Shown piece after piece: positions 8,706-15,461 of a DNA stretch of 37,597 nucleotides. Source of the DNA: Clostridia bacterium. Its GTDB lineage: Bacteria; Bacillota; Clostridia; Christensenellales; Borkfalkiaceae. The position numbers and the translations under genes were made by a program. Location: contig JAJPYR010000068.1 of assembly GCA_021204825.1 (NCBI GenBank), positions 1 through 37,597 of the forward strand. The letters run 5' to 3'. Within the stretch, counting starts at the first letter, position 1, and each line of letters begins with the position of its first letter. The notes beneath the pieces were generated by a model that worked only from the letters and a program-made list of their open reading frames with translations, made no database searches and was not told the origin of the DNA.

Positions 8706-9117
8706 CGATACGCAACTTATATAAAAAAGCACTAGTTTTCTGTGTGGAAACCTGAAATTCTGTACGGAATTCAGTAAAGCAGAAGCCAGGATTTGCTTTA
8801 GAATAGGAGCACTTGCTTTGCTTCCGGATGCATAACGTGTGCCGTAAAGGCACTCACAAGCGGATAGATAGAATGAGATAGTCTGAAACGGAATGCACTT
8901 GGAAATTTCAGCCTGCTTATATCTTGGACAGCAGGCTGTATGCAATGGATAATATACGGGCCAAATGGCTCTAATATACTTTATTTTGCATTATGTATAA
9001 TGCAATAAGTTACGGACAGATTCAGGAGTGGTGAATCCGCAGAATATATGGCAGAAAACGGAGTGCAGAGAATTTGCGGAAAAAGTCCGTAAAATAGAAA
9101 ATTTTAAGTAAAATTGC
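8706..9117. other. gene-free region before the tRNA cluster
   Basis: No protein-coding gene supported on either strand. It contains an inverted repeat TTGCATTAT-GT-ATAATGCAA at 8986-9005 that includes a TATAAT hexamer (8996-9001), and a small GTGCC/GGCAC hairpin near 8839-8853. Nothing else recognisable. Confidence 0.4.
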
Positions 9118-9146
9118 TTGATTTTTATAAAGATATTTGCTATATT
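9118..9146 (+). promoter_or_regulatory. promoter of the tRNA-Val-Gly-Cys cluster
   Basis: TTGATT (9118-9123), 17 bases, TATATT (9141-9146). The first tRNA starts 25 bases downstream. Confidence 0.75.
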
Positions 9147-9171
9147 AATTAAGCATTTGGCGAAGGTACTT

Positions 9172-9247
9172 GGGAGTATAGCTCAGTTGGGAGAGCAACT
9201 GCCCTACAAGCAGTGGGTCACAGGTTCGAGCCCTGTTACTCCCACCA
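9172..9247 (+). tRNA. tRNA-Val (anticodon TAC)
   Basis: 76 bases with encoded CCA. Acceptor GGGAGTA pairs with TACTCCC. The anticodon stem ACTGC/GCAGT holds the loop CCTACAA with anticodon TAC. The T arm is ACAGG-TTCGAGC-CCTGT. Confidence 0.96.
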
Positions 9248-9266
9248 AGTAATAGTGTGGTCAAAT

Positions 9267-9341
9267 GCGGGAGTGGCTCAGTGGTAGAGCGTCACGTTGC
9301 CAACGTGAATGTCGCGGGTCCGAATCCCGTCTCCCGCTCCA
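9267..9341 (+). tRNA. tRNA-Gly (anticodon GCC)
   Basis: 75 bases with encoded CCA. Acceptor GCGGGAG pairs with CTCCCGC. The anticodon stem TCACG/CGTGA holds loop TTGCCAA (anticodon GCC). The T arm is GCGGG-TCCGAAT-CCCGT. Confidence 0.96.
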
Positions 9342-9369
9342 AAGTCCGCACTATTTTTTTATATCTCAT

Positions 9370-9443
<74 letters not shown>

Positions 9444-9452
9444 AATGAAAAT

Positions 9453-9486
9453 GCCCGTCCGGATATCCGGACGGGCTTATTTTTTA
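9453..9486. terminator. bidirectional terminator (tRNA cluster / flavodoxin)
   Basis: A perfect 24-base palindrome at 9453-9476 (GCCCGTCC...GGACGGGC) is followed by TTATTTTTT on the + strand and preceded by an A-rich run, giving a T-run on the other strand. It sits between the tRNAs and the converging flavodoxin gene that ends at 9490. Confidence 0.9.
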
Positions 9487-9489
9487 CTG

Positions 9490-10080
9490 TTATCTCCTGT
9501 TCTTTTTCTTGAATGTGGCAGCCAGGCGTTTGAAGAAGTTCTCATCGTGCTTCTTCTGTTTGATCTTATCTATCTGCCCGGTCTCAAGGTACTTCTTTAC
9601 CGATGCCAGCCATCTGTCTATCTCAGACTGCTCCGTAATCATTTTGTCCCCGCCGTTGCGGTCGAATTTAACAATGAACGGCAGTACGATTTTGCAGCCA
9701 TCGCATTCCTTGGCGAACTGCTTCATTATTTTCTTGGGCCAGCCGGCACAGGTTGTGAACGGAATGACAGGCTTTCCGTACCAGTAATGGCAGGATACAT
9801 AGGACAGCATGGCCGGAGCCATTTTGTACCACCATGTCGGCGTGCCTAATGCTATAACGTCATAATCATCCAGGTCAACCGGCAAATCAAAAATCTCAGG
9901 CTTTGTTCCCAGATCCACTTCACTATACCCCTGCTGATAGGTTTCCTGATAATTGCTGGGATAGGGCTCTACAGTATCTAAACGGTATTCATCTGCTCCT
10001 GTGGCTTCCTTAAGCTGGTCTGCGATTCTCTTTGTGTTTCCGTAGGCCCAGGTGTAATAGATGATAAGCATCTTTTTCAT
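9490..10080 (-). CDS. flavodoxin-like protein
   Basis: Probable FMN-binding flavodoxin or NAD(P)H oxidoreductase-type electron carrier; cytoplasmic, 196 residues. The N-terminus MLIIYYTWAYGNTKRIADQLKE (4-25) is the phosphate-binding loop of flavodoxins (usually (Y/F)(S/Y)x(T/S)GNT). LGTPTWWYKMAP (about 78-89) and FTTCAGWP (about 108-115) match the later flavin-contacting loops of this family. A basic tail (about 170-196) extends past the core. It is the last gene of the leftward MerR-controlled cluster, downstream of a decayed hydrolase. The natural partner is unknown. Confidence 0.85.
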   Translation of the reverse strand: MKKMLIIYYTWAYGNTKRIADQLKEATGADEYRLDTVEPYPSNYQETYQQGYSEVDLGTKPEIFDLPVDLDDYDVIALGTPTWWYKMAPAMLSYVSCHYWYGKPVIPFTTCAGWPKKIMKQFAKECDGCKIVLPFIVKFDRNGGDKMITEQSEIDRWLASVKKYLETGQIDKIKQKKHDENFFKRLAATFKKKNRR

Positions 10081-10127
10081 GGTGACATCTCCCTTAACAG
10101 AGACAATTTTACCACTAATACAGGTAT

Positions 10128-11097
10128 TTAGTCAAGGTATTTGCGGAAGAAGGCCTCTATTGTGTCAAAGGGTATAATATCCATCTTGCCGTAAAGGTCT
10201 GTATGAACAGCTTCGGTAATTATCAGGAGCTCTTTATTGTCTCCTGCAAGCTTTTTGAAGGCATCCTCGCTGTAATAGCGTGAATGAGCATTCTCTCCAT
10301 GTATAAGCAGAACAGGGCTGTCTATTTCGCTTATATAGGTCATTAAGGGGCATATTGGTGAATGAGAGACCGGAAGTAATGTTCCAGCTCTTTGTGGATG
10401 CTCCGGTGCGTGGATGGCTTGCTCGCGGTGTCTTTTAGATATCGTTATAATCCTTGACAAACTGCGGTGCATCATCTGTCACAACATCCATTACGCCGCC
10501 GTCTCTTGAGTATGTGCCGTTTTTATAGGCTATAGTTCTCTGTGCATTCCAAACTTTTCTATTCTCCATGCGGGCTTCTTTGGAATCCTCTGCATCAAAG
10601 TATCCGCATGCGTAATTCCAGCACATGTCGTATATAGTTGAAGTTGTTATGGCCTAGATCCGGGTGTCCATTGCCGCAGCATTGAGAGCCATGCCCCCCA
10701 TCCGCAGATGCCCAGAATGCCAATCTTGTCCTGGTTAACATCATCCTGCACGGACAGAAAATCCACAGCGGCACAGAAGTCCTCTGTATTGATGTCCGGG
10801 GAAGCTACAAATCCCGGCTGCCCTCCTCTCTTACCGGTGAATGAATGATCAAATGCAATGGTGAGGAATCCACGAGAGGCCATTTTCTGCGCATATCTTC
10901 TTCCGGACACCTGTTCTTTAACGGCGTCAAAAGGACCTGCAACAGCAATGGCTGCAAGCTTTCCGGCTGTGCCAACAGGTTTGTACAGACCATCCGCCAG
11001 CGTTATGCCGTAGCTTTTGTGAAAAGTAACCTTCCTGTGCTCTGCCTTATCGTTCTTAGGAAATGTCTTGTGCCATGCGTCTTTAAGATTTTGTCAT
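10128..11097 (-). pseudogene. alpha/beta hydrolase, decayed by several frameshifts and a stop
   Basis: Read on the reverse strand, the pieces add up to one alpha/beta hydrolase of the type often annotated as dienelactone or X-Pro-peptidase-like. The start ATG at 11097 has GGAGG upstream but meets a stop after ATGACAAAATCT, so the frame must shift near 11085. The next fragment carries RYAQKMASRGFLTIAFDHS and the nucleophile-elbow region GILGICGWG. Within a run of G at about 10691-10697 a base is missing. An in-frame TAG interrupts near 10655. The next fragment (MCWNYACGYFDAED...) ends at 10435, and the C-terminal piece (SPVLLIHGENAHSRYYSE ... HTDLYGKMDIIPFDTIEAFFRKYL) is in yet another frame. 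Several independent lesions make sequencing error alone unlikely. Confidence 0.85.
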
Positions 11098-11111
11098 ATG
11101 CGCCTCCATTT

Positions 11112-11867
11112 CTATTTAAGAACTGCGTAAACGCTTTCATCCACGGCTTCAAGCCATTCAGATGAGATGTTCTCTCCGGGCACTTCCACTGCAAGGTGCG
11201 AGAACCAGGAGTCCGGTGCGGCGCCGTGCCAGTGCTTTACGCCCGCGGGAATGTTGATTACATCGCCGGGATTCATCTCTACAGCTTCCTTGCCCCACTC
11301 CTGGTAATATCCTCTGCCACCAACGCAGATAAGAATCTGTCCGACGCCGGAAGCGGCGTGATGGATGTGCCAGTTGTTTCTGCACTTGGGCTCAAAGGTT
11401 ACGTTGGAGATGTCTACTTGGCTCATGGATACAGGCGCTAGATAGCTGTTGCCGATGAAGTATTTTTCGTACGCGTTATTGGGGGCGCCTATCGGAAAAA
11501 TCATGCTTGCGGCGTGCGCTGCCTTAGCATCATGCGCCTCTGTTTCAGGCGCCCAGATTTCCTTGGCCTGGTTGAAAGCGCCCCATGCCTTAGGGCAGCC
11601 GGCATAAAATGCTGTATGGGTAAGTATGGCAGCAATCTCCTTTCTTGTAACGCCTGCGTTTTTGGCGTTCTGAAGATGATATGAGAGCGATGAGTCTATA
11701 ATCCCGGAAGATACCGGCGCCACTACGGTAATAATGCAGCGTGTCTTGTGATCTATGCCCGTTATGTTCCGGTCTTCGCCGAAAAGGATGTCATCGTTGA
11801 AATGCGCAAAGTCTGGCGCGAACCCGCCCAGAGACGCCCTGCCGGCCGTCTGTGTGATTTTTTTCAT
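11112..11867 (-). CDS. carboxymuconolactone decarboxylase-like / cupin fusion protein
   Basis: 251-residue cytoplasmic protein with two domains. Residues about 5-110 match the CMD/AhpD-like fold (HLQNAKNAGVTRKEIAAILTHTAFYAGCPKAWGAFNQA), although the usual CxxC pair is represented by only one Cys (about 93), so AhpD-type peroxidase activity is doubtful. Residues about 150-250 form a cupin with NNWHIHHAASGVGQILICVGGRGYYQEWG and PGDVINIPAGVKHWHGA, carrying the His residues for a metal site. It is first in the leftward cluster with the decayed hydrolase and the flavodoxin, and divergent from a MerR regulator. Such clusters are common in anaerobic Firmicutes; the substrate is not established. The start is ATG at 11867, with a GGAGG-type site upstream. 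Confidence 0.85.
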   Translation of the reverse strand: MKKITQTAGRASLGGFAPDFAHFNDDILFGEDRNITGIDHKTRCIITVVAPVSSGIIDSSLSYHLQNAKNAGVTRKEIAAILTHTAFYAGCPKAWGAFNQAKEIWAPETEAHDAKAAHAASMIFPIGAPNNAYEKYFIGNSYLAPVSMSQVDISNVTFEPKCRNNWHIHHAASGVGQILICVGGRGYYQEWGKEAVEMNPGDVINIPAGVKHWHGAAPDSWFSHLAVEVPGENISSEWLEAVDESVYAVLK

Positions 11868-11884
11868 TTCCAGCCTCCTGTGAG

Positions 11885-11913
11885 TTGATTTTTTACTCTT
11901 TCTTCATTACAAT
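11885..11913 (+). promoter_or_regulatory. promoter of merR-type regulator
   Basis: TTGATT (11885-11890), 17 bases, TACAAT (11908-11913). The transcript would run through the 11935-11947 palindrome before the regulator gene, which would allow autoregulation. Confidence 0.55.
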
Positions 11914-11917
11914 GCAG

Positions 11918-11948
11918 AGTGTAATACCTAAACCTGACTTTAAGTCAA
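11918..11948 (-). promoter_or_regulatory. MerR-type target promoter of the CMD-cupin cluster with operator
   Basis: On the reverse strand, TTGACT (11948-11943) and TACACT (11923-11918) are spaced by 19 bases, the over-long spacing typical of promoters that MerR activators untwist. The 13-base palindrome TGACTTTAAGTCA (11935-11947) overlaps the -35 side of the spacer. It lies between the divergent regulator and the cluster. Confidence 0.65.
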
Positions 11949-11987
11949 GGGTTTAGTGCCAATAAATGCTGCCGGAGGAAATTTCAT

Positions 11988-12428
11988 ATGTACACCATAG
12001 GCCAGGTATCAGAGATGTTCAACATCCCCGTCTCCACTCTCCGTTATTATGATAAGGAGGGTCTGTTCCCTGAAATGCAGCGGAAGTCCGGCATACGACA
12101 GTTCACTGAGTCAGACCTGGAAACTCTCCGTTTAATAGAATGCCTCAAGAAATCCGATCTGGAGATAAAGGATATAAAGAAGTTCATGGAGCTCTGTTCG
12201 CAGGGCCCCTCTACATACAATTCCCGTCTCCAGATCATCCAGCAGCAGAAAGAAGCGGTTTTGGCCGAGATGGAACGGCTCAACAGTTCTCTGGATATGC
12301 TGAAGTATAAGGTATGGTACTACACCAACGCCATCCTGGACGGCAATGAAAACCGCGTGAAGGCCATGGCACCGGATGAGATGCCTGCAGAGATTAAAGA
12401 TGCATACCTCAACGCCCACAGGACATAA
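11988..12428 (+). CDS. MerR-family transcriptional regulator
   Basis: 146 residues. The N-terminal winged helix is clear: MYTIGQVSEMFNIPVSTLRYYDKEGLFP (1-28), then ESDLETLRLIECLKKSDLEIKDIKKFM. A coiled-coil dimerisation helix (about 75-110) follows and ends in a short effector tail without the Cys pattern of metal-sensing members. It faces the CMD-cupin gene across a 120-base divergent region containing a 19-base-spacer promoter, so it most likely activates that cluster. The ligand is unknown. Start ATG at 11988, with GGAGGA upstream. Confidence 0.92.
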   Translation: MYTIGQVSEMFNIPVSTLRYYDKEGLFPEMQRKSGIRQFTESDLETLRLIECLKKSDLEIKDIKKFMELCSQGPSTYNSRLQIIQQQKEAVLAEMERLNSSLDMLKYKVWYYTNAILDGNENRVKAMAPDEMPAEIKDAYLNAHRT

Positions 12429-12590
12429 TCCTTTTGCATGTTATACCTGTACTCAACTTAAGACATACGGAAATTGCCCGGATGGCAGCAGCCACATCCA
12501 GAATGATAATTATACCTTTATATTTGAATTTATATATGGGTATAAAACAATACTAACAGGCATTTTACAGTATACCGGGCAAAAACGTCT

Positions 12591-12629
12591 GCAAATCCGC
12601 TTGATTTTAAGCGGATTGCATATTATAAT
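12591..12629 (+). promoter_or_regulatory. promoter of tRNA-Leu with an overlapping inverted repeat
   Basis: TTGATT (12601-12606), 17 bases, TATAAT (12624-12629), followed 12 bases later by the tRNA. An inverted repeat, AATCCGCTT (12594-12602) with AAGCGGATT (12609-12617), straddles the -35 hexamer. Confidence 0.75.
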
Positions 12630-12641
12630 ATGTACACGCAT

Positions 12642-12728
12642 GCGGGTATGGCGGAATCGGCAGACGCGGCAGACTTAAAATCTGCTAACCGAGAGGTTGT
12701 GCAGGTTCGAATCCTGTTACCCGCACCA
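12642..12728 (+). tRNA. tRNA-Leu (anticodon TAA)
   Basis: 87 bases with encoded CCA and a long variable arm, as expected for Leu. Acceptor GCGGGTA pairs with TACCCGC. The anticodon stem GCAGA/TCTGC holds loop CTTAAAA (anticodon TAA). Confidence 0.95.
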
Positions 12729-13287
12729 AAAGCAGGTATGCTCCAGACGGAGACATATCTGTTTTTTTATTGGGGAAATTGTAAGACAGCAGCAAAGTTT
12801 GCGGTAAGCAAATTTTTCTACTGGAAAGTAAGGATATTTTTGGCTGCATCGGTTGTGATGGTTAAATATTGTGCGGGAGCAAAAAAGAAGCAGCCCCTGG
12901 TTTACCGAACGCGCGGGTGCTGCCTCTCCATTAAATTGTTATATGACCATTATAGATAAGACCCGTTTTTTTGTTAACTCAGACTGGATCTAAGTTCTAT
13001 TTTATCGGCAGGGCCATACAGGCCGGTGCTTTTGGCCGTCAAGCAGTTTTTTAAACATTGGTAAGGACTTTTAACGTACAGCTGCAAGCACTTTTTTACA
13101 TCGGCCGGTAAGCAGATTTTTACATTGCCAGATAAAAGTGTTGCTTTTGGTTGGAACACCGCTAATTATACTTAGGTACGCTTCTGTTCCTCATTATGAT
13201 CTTGCAGCTTATCTGATTTTGCAGAAGCATTGAATGAATCAATGGGTTTTCAAAATCCGCTGTATCAGAGCATATCCTTTTGGTTTA
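12729..13287. other. gene-free region with degenerate short repeats
   Basis: No convincing gene on either strand. Four diverged copies of a motif of about 20 bases, roughly AAGCAnaTTTTTnnAYTGG, occur at 12806-12824, 13041-13060, 13086-13106 and 13110-13129, all in the same orientation. A short hairpin TTTGC/GCAAA followed by TTTTT (12798-12817) could end the tRNA-Leu transcript. Confidence 0.4.
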
Positions 13288-13324
13288 ATAAGGCCGGGGC
13301 ACGTGGCTCCGGCTTATGTTTTTT
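13288..13324. terminator. hairpin terminator between Rrf2 gene and upstream region
   Basis: AAGGCCGGGGC and GCTCCGGCTT (about 13290-13314) form a GC-rich stem over an ACGTG loop, with a T-rich tail on the + strand and a weaker one on the other strand. It lies 20 bases past the end of the Rrf2-type gene and probably ends its transcript. Confidence 0.5.
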
Positions 13325-13334
13325 GAAAAATGTT

Positions 13335-13832
13335 TCATGTGGAACGCATCTGTAAATCCAGCCAGGGAATCTCCGCGGAGACATCCTCAGCTTCACCGCT
13401 GTCAATGAGGGCAGTAAGCTCCGCCTTGAGAGTATCGAGGGTAACCTGTTCCATACTGGCCTTCATTGCCGAGACTGCTTCTTCCATATGCGGATACAGG
13501 ATGCGGTAGAAATTTTTGCCGATAGGGGTTTCGCTTGCGTCATCATCGTGAATGCTGAAAATTTCTTCTGCGTCATTCGGTTCTACAGCTTCGTATATGT
13601 CCCACAGCGTAATTTCCTTCGCATCCTTTGCAAGGACAACTCCGCCGTTTTTTCCGGGCGCAGCAGCAATCAGCCCGCATCTGGATAGATCCAGGAAAAT
13701 ATTGCGTATGATTACTGGATTGGAGCCGGCACTCTCTGCCGCCAGGCTGCTGGTTACTCTCTTTTTTGGAGACAGGACCGCTACAAACAGGAGCGCGTGA
13801 ACGGCTGTAGGAAATCTCTTGCTTGCTCGCAT
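13335..13832 (-). CDS. Rrf2-family transcriptional regulator
   Basis: 165-residue winged-helix DNA-binding protein. The family pattern is visible: FPTAVHALLFVAVL (7-20), SSLAAESAGSNPVIIRNIFLDLSRCGLI (28-55, recognition helix) and PGKNGGVVLAKDAKEITLWDIYEAVEP (59-85). It lacks the three-Cys iron-sulfur loop of IscR and NsrR; Cys52 is the only cysteine, so the class resembles YwnA/CymR-like members. The ATG at 13832 (site AAAGG upstream) is chosen because a TTG start at 13871 would lie inside the -10 hexamer of its own promoter. It is divergent from the Sir2/PARG genes, with an inverted repeat between them, so it probably represses that operon in response to a small molecule or thiol oxidation. 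Confidence 0.88.
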   Translation of the reverse strand: MRASKRFPTAVHALLFVAVLSPKKRVTSSLAAESAGSNPVIIRNIFLDLSRCGLIAAAPGKNGGVVLAKDAKEITLWDIYEAVEPNDAEEIFSIHDDDASETPIGKNFYRILYPHMEEAVSAMKASMEQVTLDTLKAELTALIDSGEAEDVSAEIPWLDLQMRST

Positions 13833-13861
13833 AGAAGGCACCTTTGCAAATTTCTGCTCTA

Positions 13862-13890
13862 AGTATAGCAAGAGAGAGCAGGGAAATCAA
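13862..13890 (-). promoter_or_regulatory. promoter of the Rrf2 regulator
   Basis: On the reverse strand, TTGATT (13890-13885), 17 bases, TATACT (13867-13862). Transcription would begin about 13855, upstream of the ATG at 13832. Confidence 0.75.
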
Positions 13891-13899
13891 TTGCATGTA

Positions 13900-13928
13900 T
13901 TGACTTTAATAGACTTCAGAATTATAAT
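13900..13928 (+). promoter_or_regulatory. promoter of the Sir2/PARG operon
   Basis: TTGACT (13900-13905), 17 bases, TATAAT (13923-13928): near-consensus and strong. It stands back to back with the regulator's promoter; the two -35 boxes are 9 bases apart. Confidence 0.85.
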
Positions 13929-13949
13929 TGTAACTGTTAATATTACAAT
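13927..13949. promoter_or_regulatory. candidate operator (23-base inverted repeat) of the Sir2/PARG operon
   Basis: ATTGTAA (13927-13933), 9-base spacer, TTACAAT (13943-13949). It overlaps the end of the -10 box and covers the expected transcription start, which fits repression. The divergent Rrf2-type protein is the obvious candidate to bind it. Confidence 0.6.
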
Positions 13950-13952
13950 ATA

Positions 13953-13973
13953 AACCGGCCAGGGAGGCCGGTT
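13953..13973 (+). promoter_or_regulatory. leader hairpin just before the first Sir2 gene
   Basis: AACCGGCC (13953-13960) and GGCCGGTT (13966-13973) form a perfect 8-base-pair GC-rich stem with a 5-base loop, ending 9 bases before the start codon. It may hinder ribosome access or protect the message. No T-run follows, so it is not an ordinary terminator. Confidence 0.5.
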
Positions 13974-13982
13974 AAAGGCGGG

Positions 13983-14708
13983 ATGCACATGAGAAAGGAT
14001 TTCATCCAGCTTAAGGAATACATAGATAACAGCCACAATGCAGTAGCCGTTACAGGTGCAGGGATCTCATATCTGTACGGAATGAGAAGGCTTAAGATGA
14101 GCGTAGGCCGCATGAATGCAGGGCGCATTTTCTCAGCGGATTATGTGCGCAAGCATCCGGAAGACTTCTATGCCATCATGAGGGATTCGTTCCTGGATGC
14201 AACGTTTGTCAAGGGCCCCAGCAAGGTCCATCTGCAGCTTGCAGAGCTTGAGAAGCAAGGGAAGCTGTGCGGGATAGTAACGCAGAATCTGGACTGCCTG
14301 CATACAATAGCAGGCTCAAAGAACGTGGCGGAATTCCAGGGAAGCTTCCAGGACAATGTGTGCGTGGACTGCGGCGCTCATTATACGGATTACAATATCT
14401 GGAACCAGGGACATATGCCGCGCTGTACAAAATGCGGTGCGCCTATAATGCCTGCTACGTTCTGCCGGAACATACGGTCTGAGGAAAGCCAGGCTGGAAT
14501 GAGAAAGGCGATACGCATGATAGCGGATGCAGACCTGGTCATAATAATTGGCACCACAGGCTTCAGAAGCGATGAGTATATGAGCGGTCTTAAGAGGGGC
14601 ACGAAGATTGTGCAGATTAACCCTGCGGCAACGGAGTTTGACAGCATAGCTGACCTCAATGTGAGGGCAGACGCTGCAGAAGCGCTGAGCTATGTGCTTG
14701 GCGCATGA
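13983..14708 (+). CDS. Sir2-like protein A (His-to-Gln sirtuin)
   Basis: 241-residue cytoplasmic Rossmann-fold protein of the sirtuin superfamily, which uses NAD+. Seen in order: VTGAGIS (23-29), a diverged segment YLYGMRRLKM where the GIPDFR loop would be, TQNLDCLH (100-107) with the catalytic Asn, then EFQGS (117-121), where Gln119 replaces the deacylase His. Zinc ligands are Cys127/130 and Cys148/151, followed by IIIGTTGFRSD and VQINPAATEFD for NAD binding. The His-to-Gln change is also found in ADP-ribosylating M-class sirtuins, so mono-ADP-ribosylation is my inference; NADase action is an alternative. Of the three paralogues here it has the most altered first loop. It is first in the operon, 15 bases before the next gene. 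Confidence 0.85.
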   Translation: MHMRKDFIQLKEYIDNSHNAVAVTGAGISYLYGMRRLKMSVGRMNAGRIFSADYVRKHPEDFYAIMRDSFLDATFVKGPSKVHLQLAELEKQGKLCGIVTQNLDCLHTIAGSKNVAEFQGSFQDNVCVDCGAHYTDYNIWNQGHMPRCTKCGAPIMPATFCRNIRSEESQAGMRKAIRMIADADLVIIIGTTGFRSDEYMSGLKRGTKIVQINPAATEFDSIADLNVRADAAEALSYVLGA

Positions 14709-14723
14709 CGGACGGAGAGCGGC

Positions 14724-15461
14724 ATGGGACTGTTTAAACGTAAGGAGAGCCGTAAAATGGATGTGATAAAGCAGTTTGCAGATTATGTAGACAAAAGCAG
14801 CAGAATAGTGGCAATCACTGGAGCCGGGATATCCCTTTCCGGCGGCGGAGTCACATACGGACAGCTGCATGTTACCCGCAGGGGTGCGGGCGGGGATGAC
14901 AGCGCTTTTCTGCGCTCATTCCTGGACTCCATGTTCCATTATGATCCCAGTTACGCCCATTATGCCCTTAAGGAGCTGGAGGATGAGGGCAAGATGCTGG
15001 GAATAATAACCACCAACGTAGACTGCATGCATACCATAGCCGGCTCCAAAAACGTGGCTGAGATTCAGGGCAGCCTGCAGGTGAACTGCTGCGAGGAGTG
15101 CGGCAGGCATTATGACACCTATGAGATCTGGAACAGAAAGGAACTTCCCAAGTGCCCGGTCTGCGGAGGAACCATAACCCCGTGGCCCATATACAGCCAC
15201 ATAGACGTATGGGACAAGGATGTCCGGAAGGCAAGAGATTGGATCTCACAGGCAGACCTCATACTGGTAATCGGCACACACGGATATTACGGCGGAGTGT
15301 ACTGGGATTACAGGAACCGCAAAGCGCCCATTATCCAAATAAATCCGGGGCGCACATCATTTGATTATCTCGCAACCCTCAATATCCGCGAGGGAAGCGA
15401 TGAGGCGTTCAGACAGCTCAAGGAAGTGAGGAAGCGCAATGGCGGAGAACAGAAAGACTGA
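14724..15461 (+). CDS. Sir2-like protein B (His-to-Gln sirtuin)
   Basis: 245-residue paralogue of its neighbour. GAGIS at 33-37, then LSGGGVTYGQLHVTRRG in place of the PDFR loop, TTNVDCMHTIAGSKNVAEIQGS (97-118) with Gln115 at the His position, zinc ligands Cys123/126 and Cys144/147, VIGTHGYYGG and IQINPGRTSFD at the NAD site. An alternative start at 14757 (MDVIKQF..., with AAGGAG upstream) would align better with the other two paralogues; both starts have plausible ribosome-binding sites. Its 3' end overlaps the next gene by 23 bases, so translation is coupled to a PARG-type hydrolase. I infer a protein ADP-ribosyltransferase or NAD-consuming enzyme; the target is unknown. Confidence 0.85.
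   Translation: MGLFKRKESRKMDVIKQFADYVDKSSRIVAITGAGISLSGGGVTYGQLHVTRRGAGGDDSAFLRSFLDSMFHYDPSYAHYALKELEDEGKMLGIITTNVDCMHTIAGSKNVAEIQGSLQVNCCEECGRHYDTYEIWNRKELPKCPVCGGTITPWPIYSHIDVWDKDVRKARDWISQADLILVIGTHGYYGGVYWDYRNRKAPIIQINPGRTSFDYLATLNIREGSDEAFRQLKEVRKRNGGEQKD

Noticed and set aside
10128..11097. Several short separate hydrolase-like genes
   Set aside because: They are fragments of one gene in different frames, in the right order; annotated as one pseudogene.
12974..13159. Reverse-strand 61-codon frame with a repeated Cys/Lys motif
   Set aside because: Arises from the degenerate DNA repeats; no ribosome-binding site or known relatives recognised.
13331..13346. parS-like TGTTTCATGTGGAACG near the Rrf2 gene end
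   Set aside because: Three mismatches to the consensus; too weak without other evidence.
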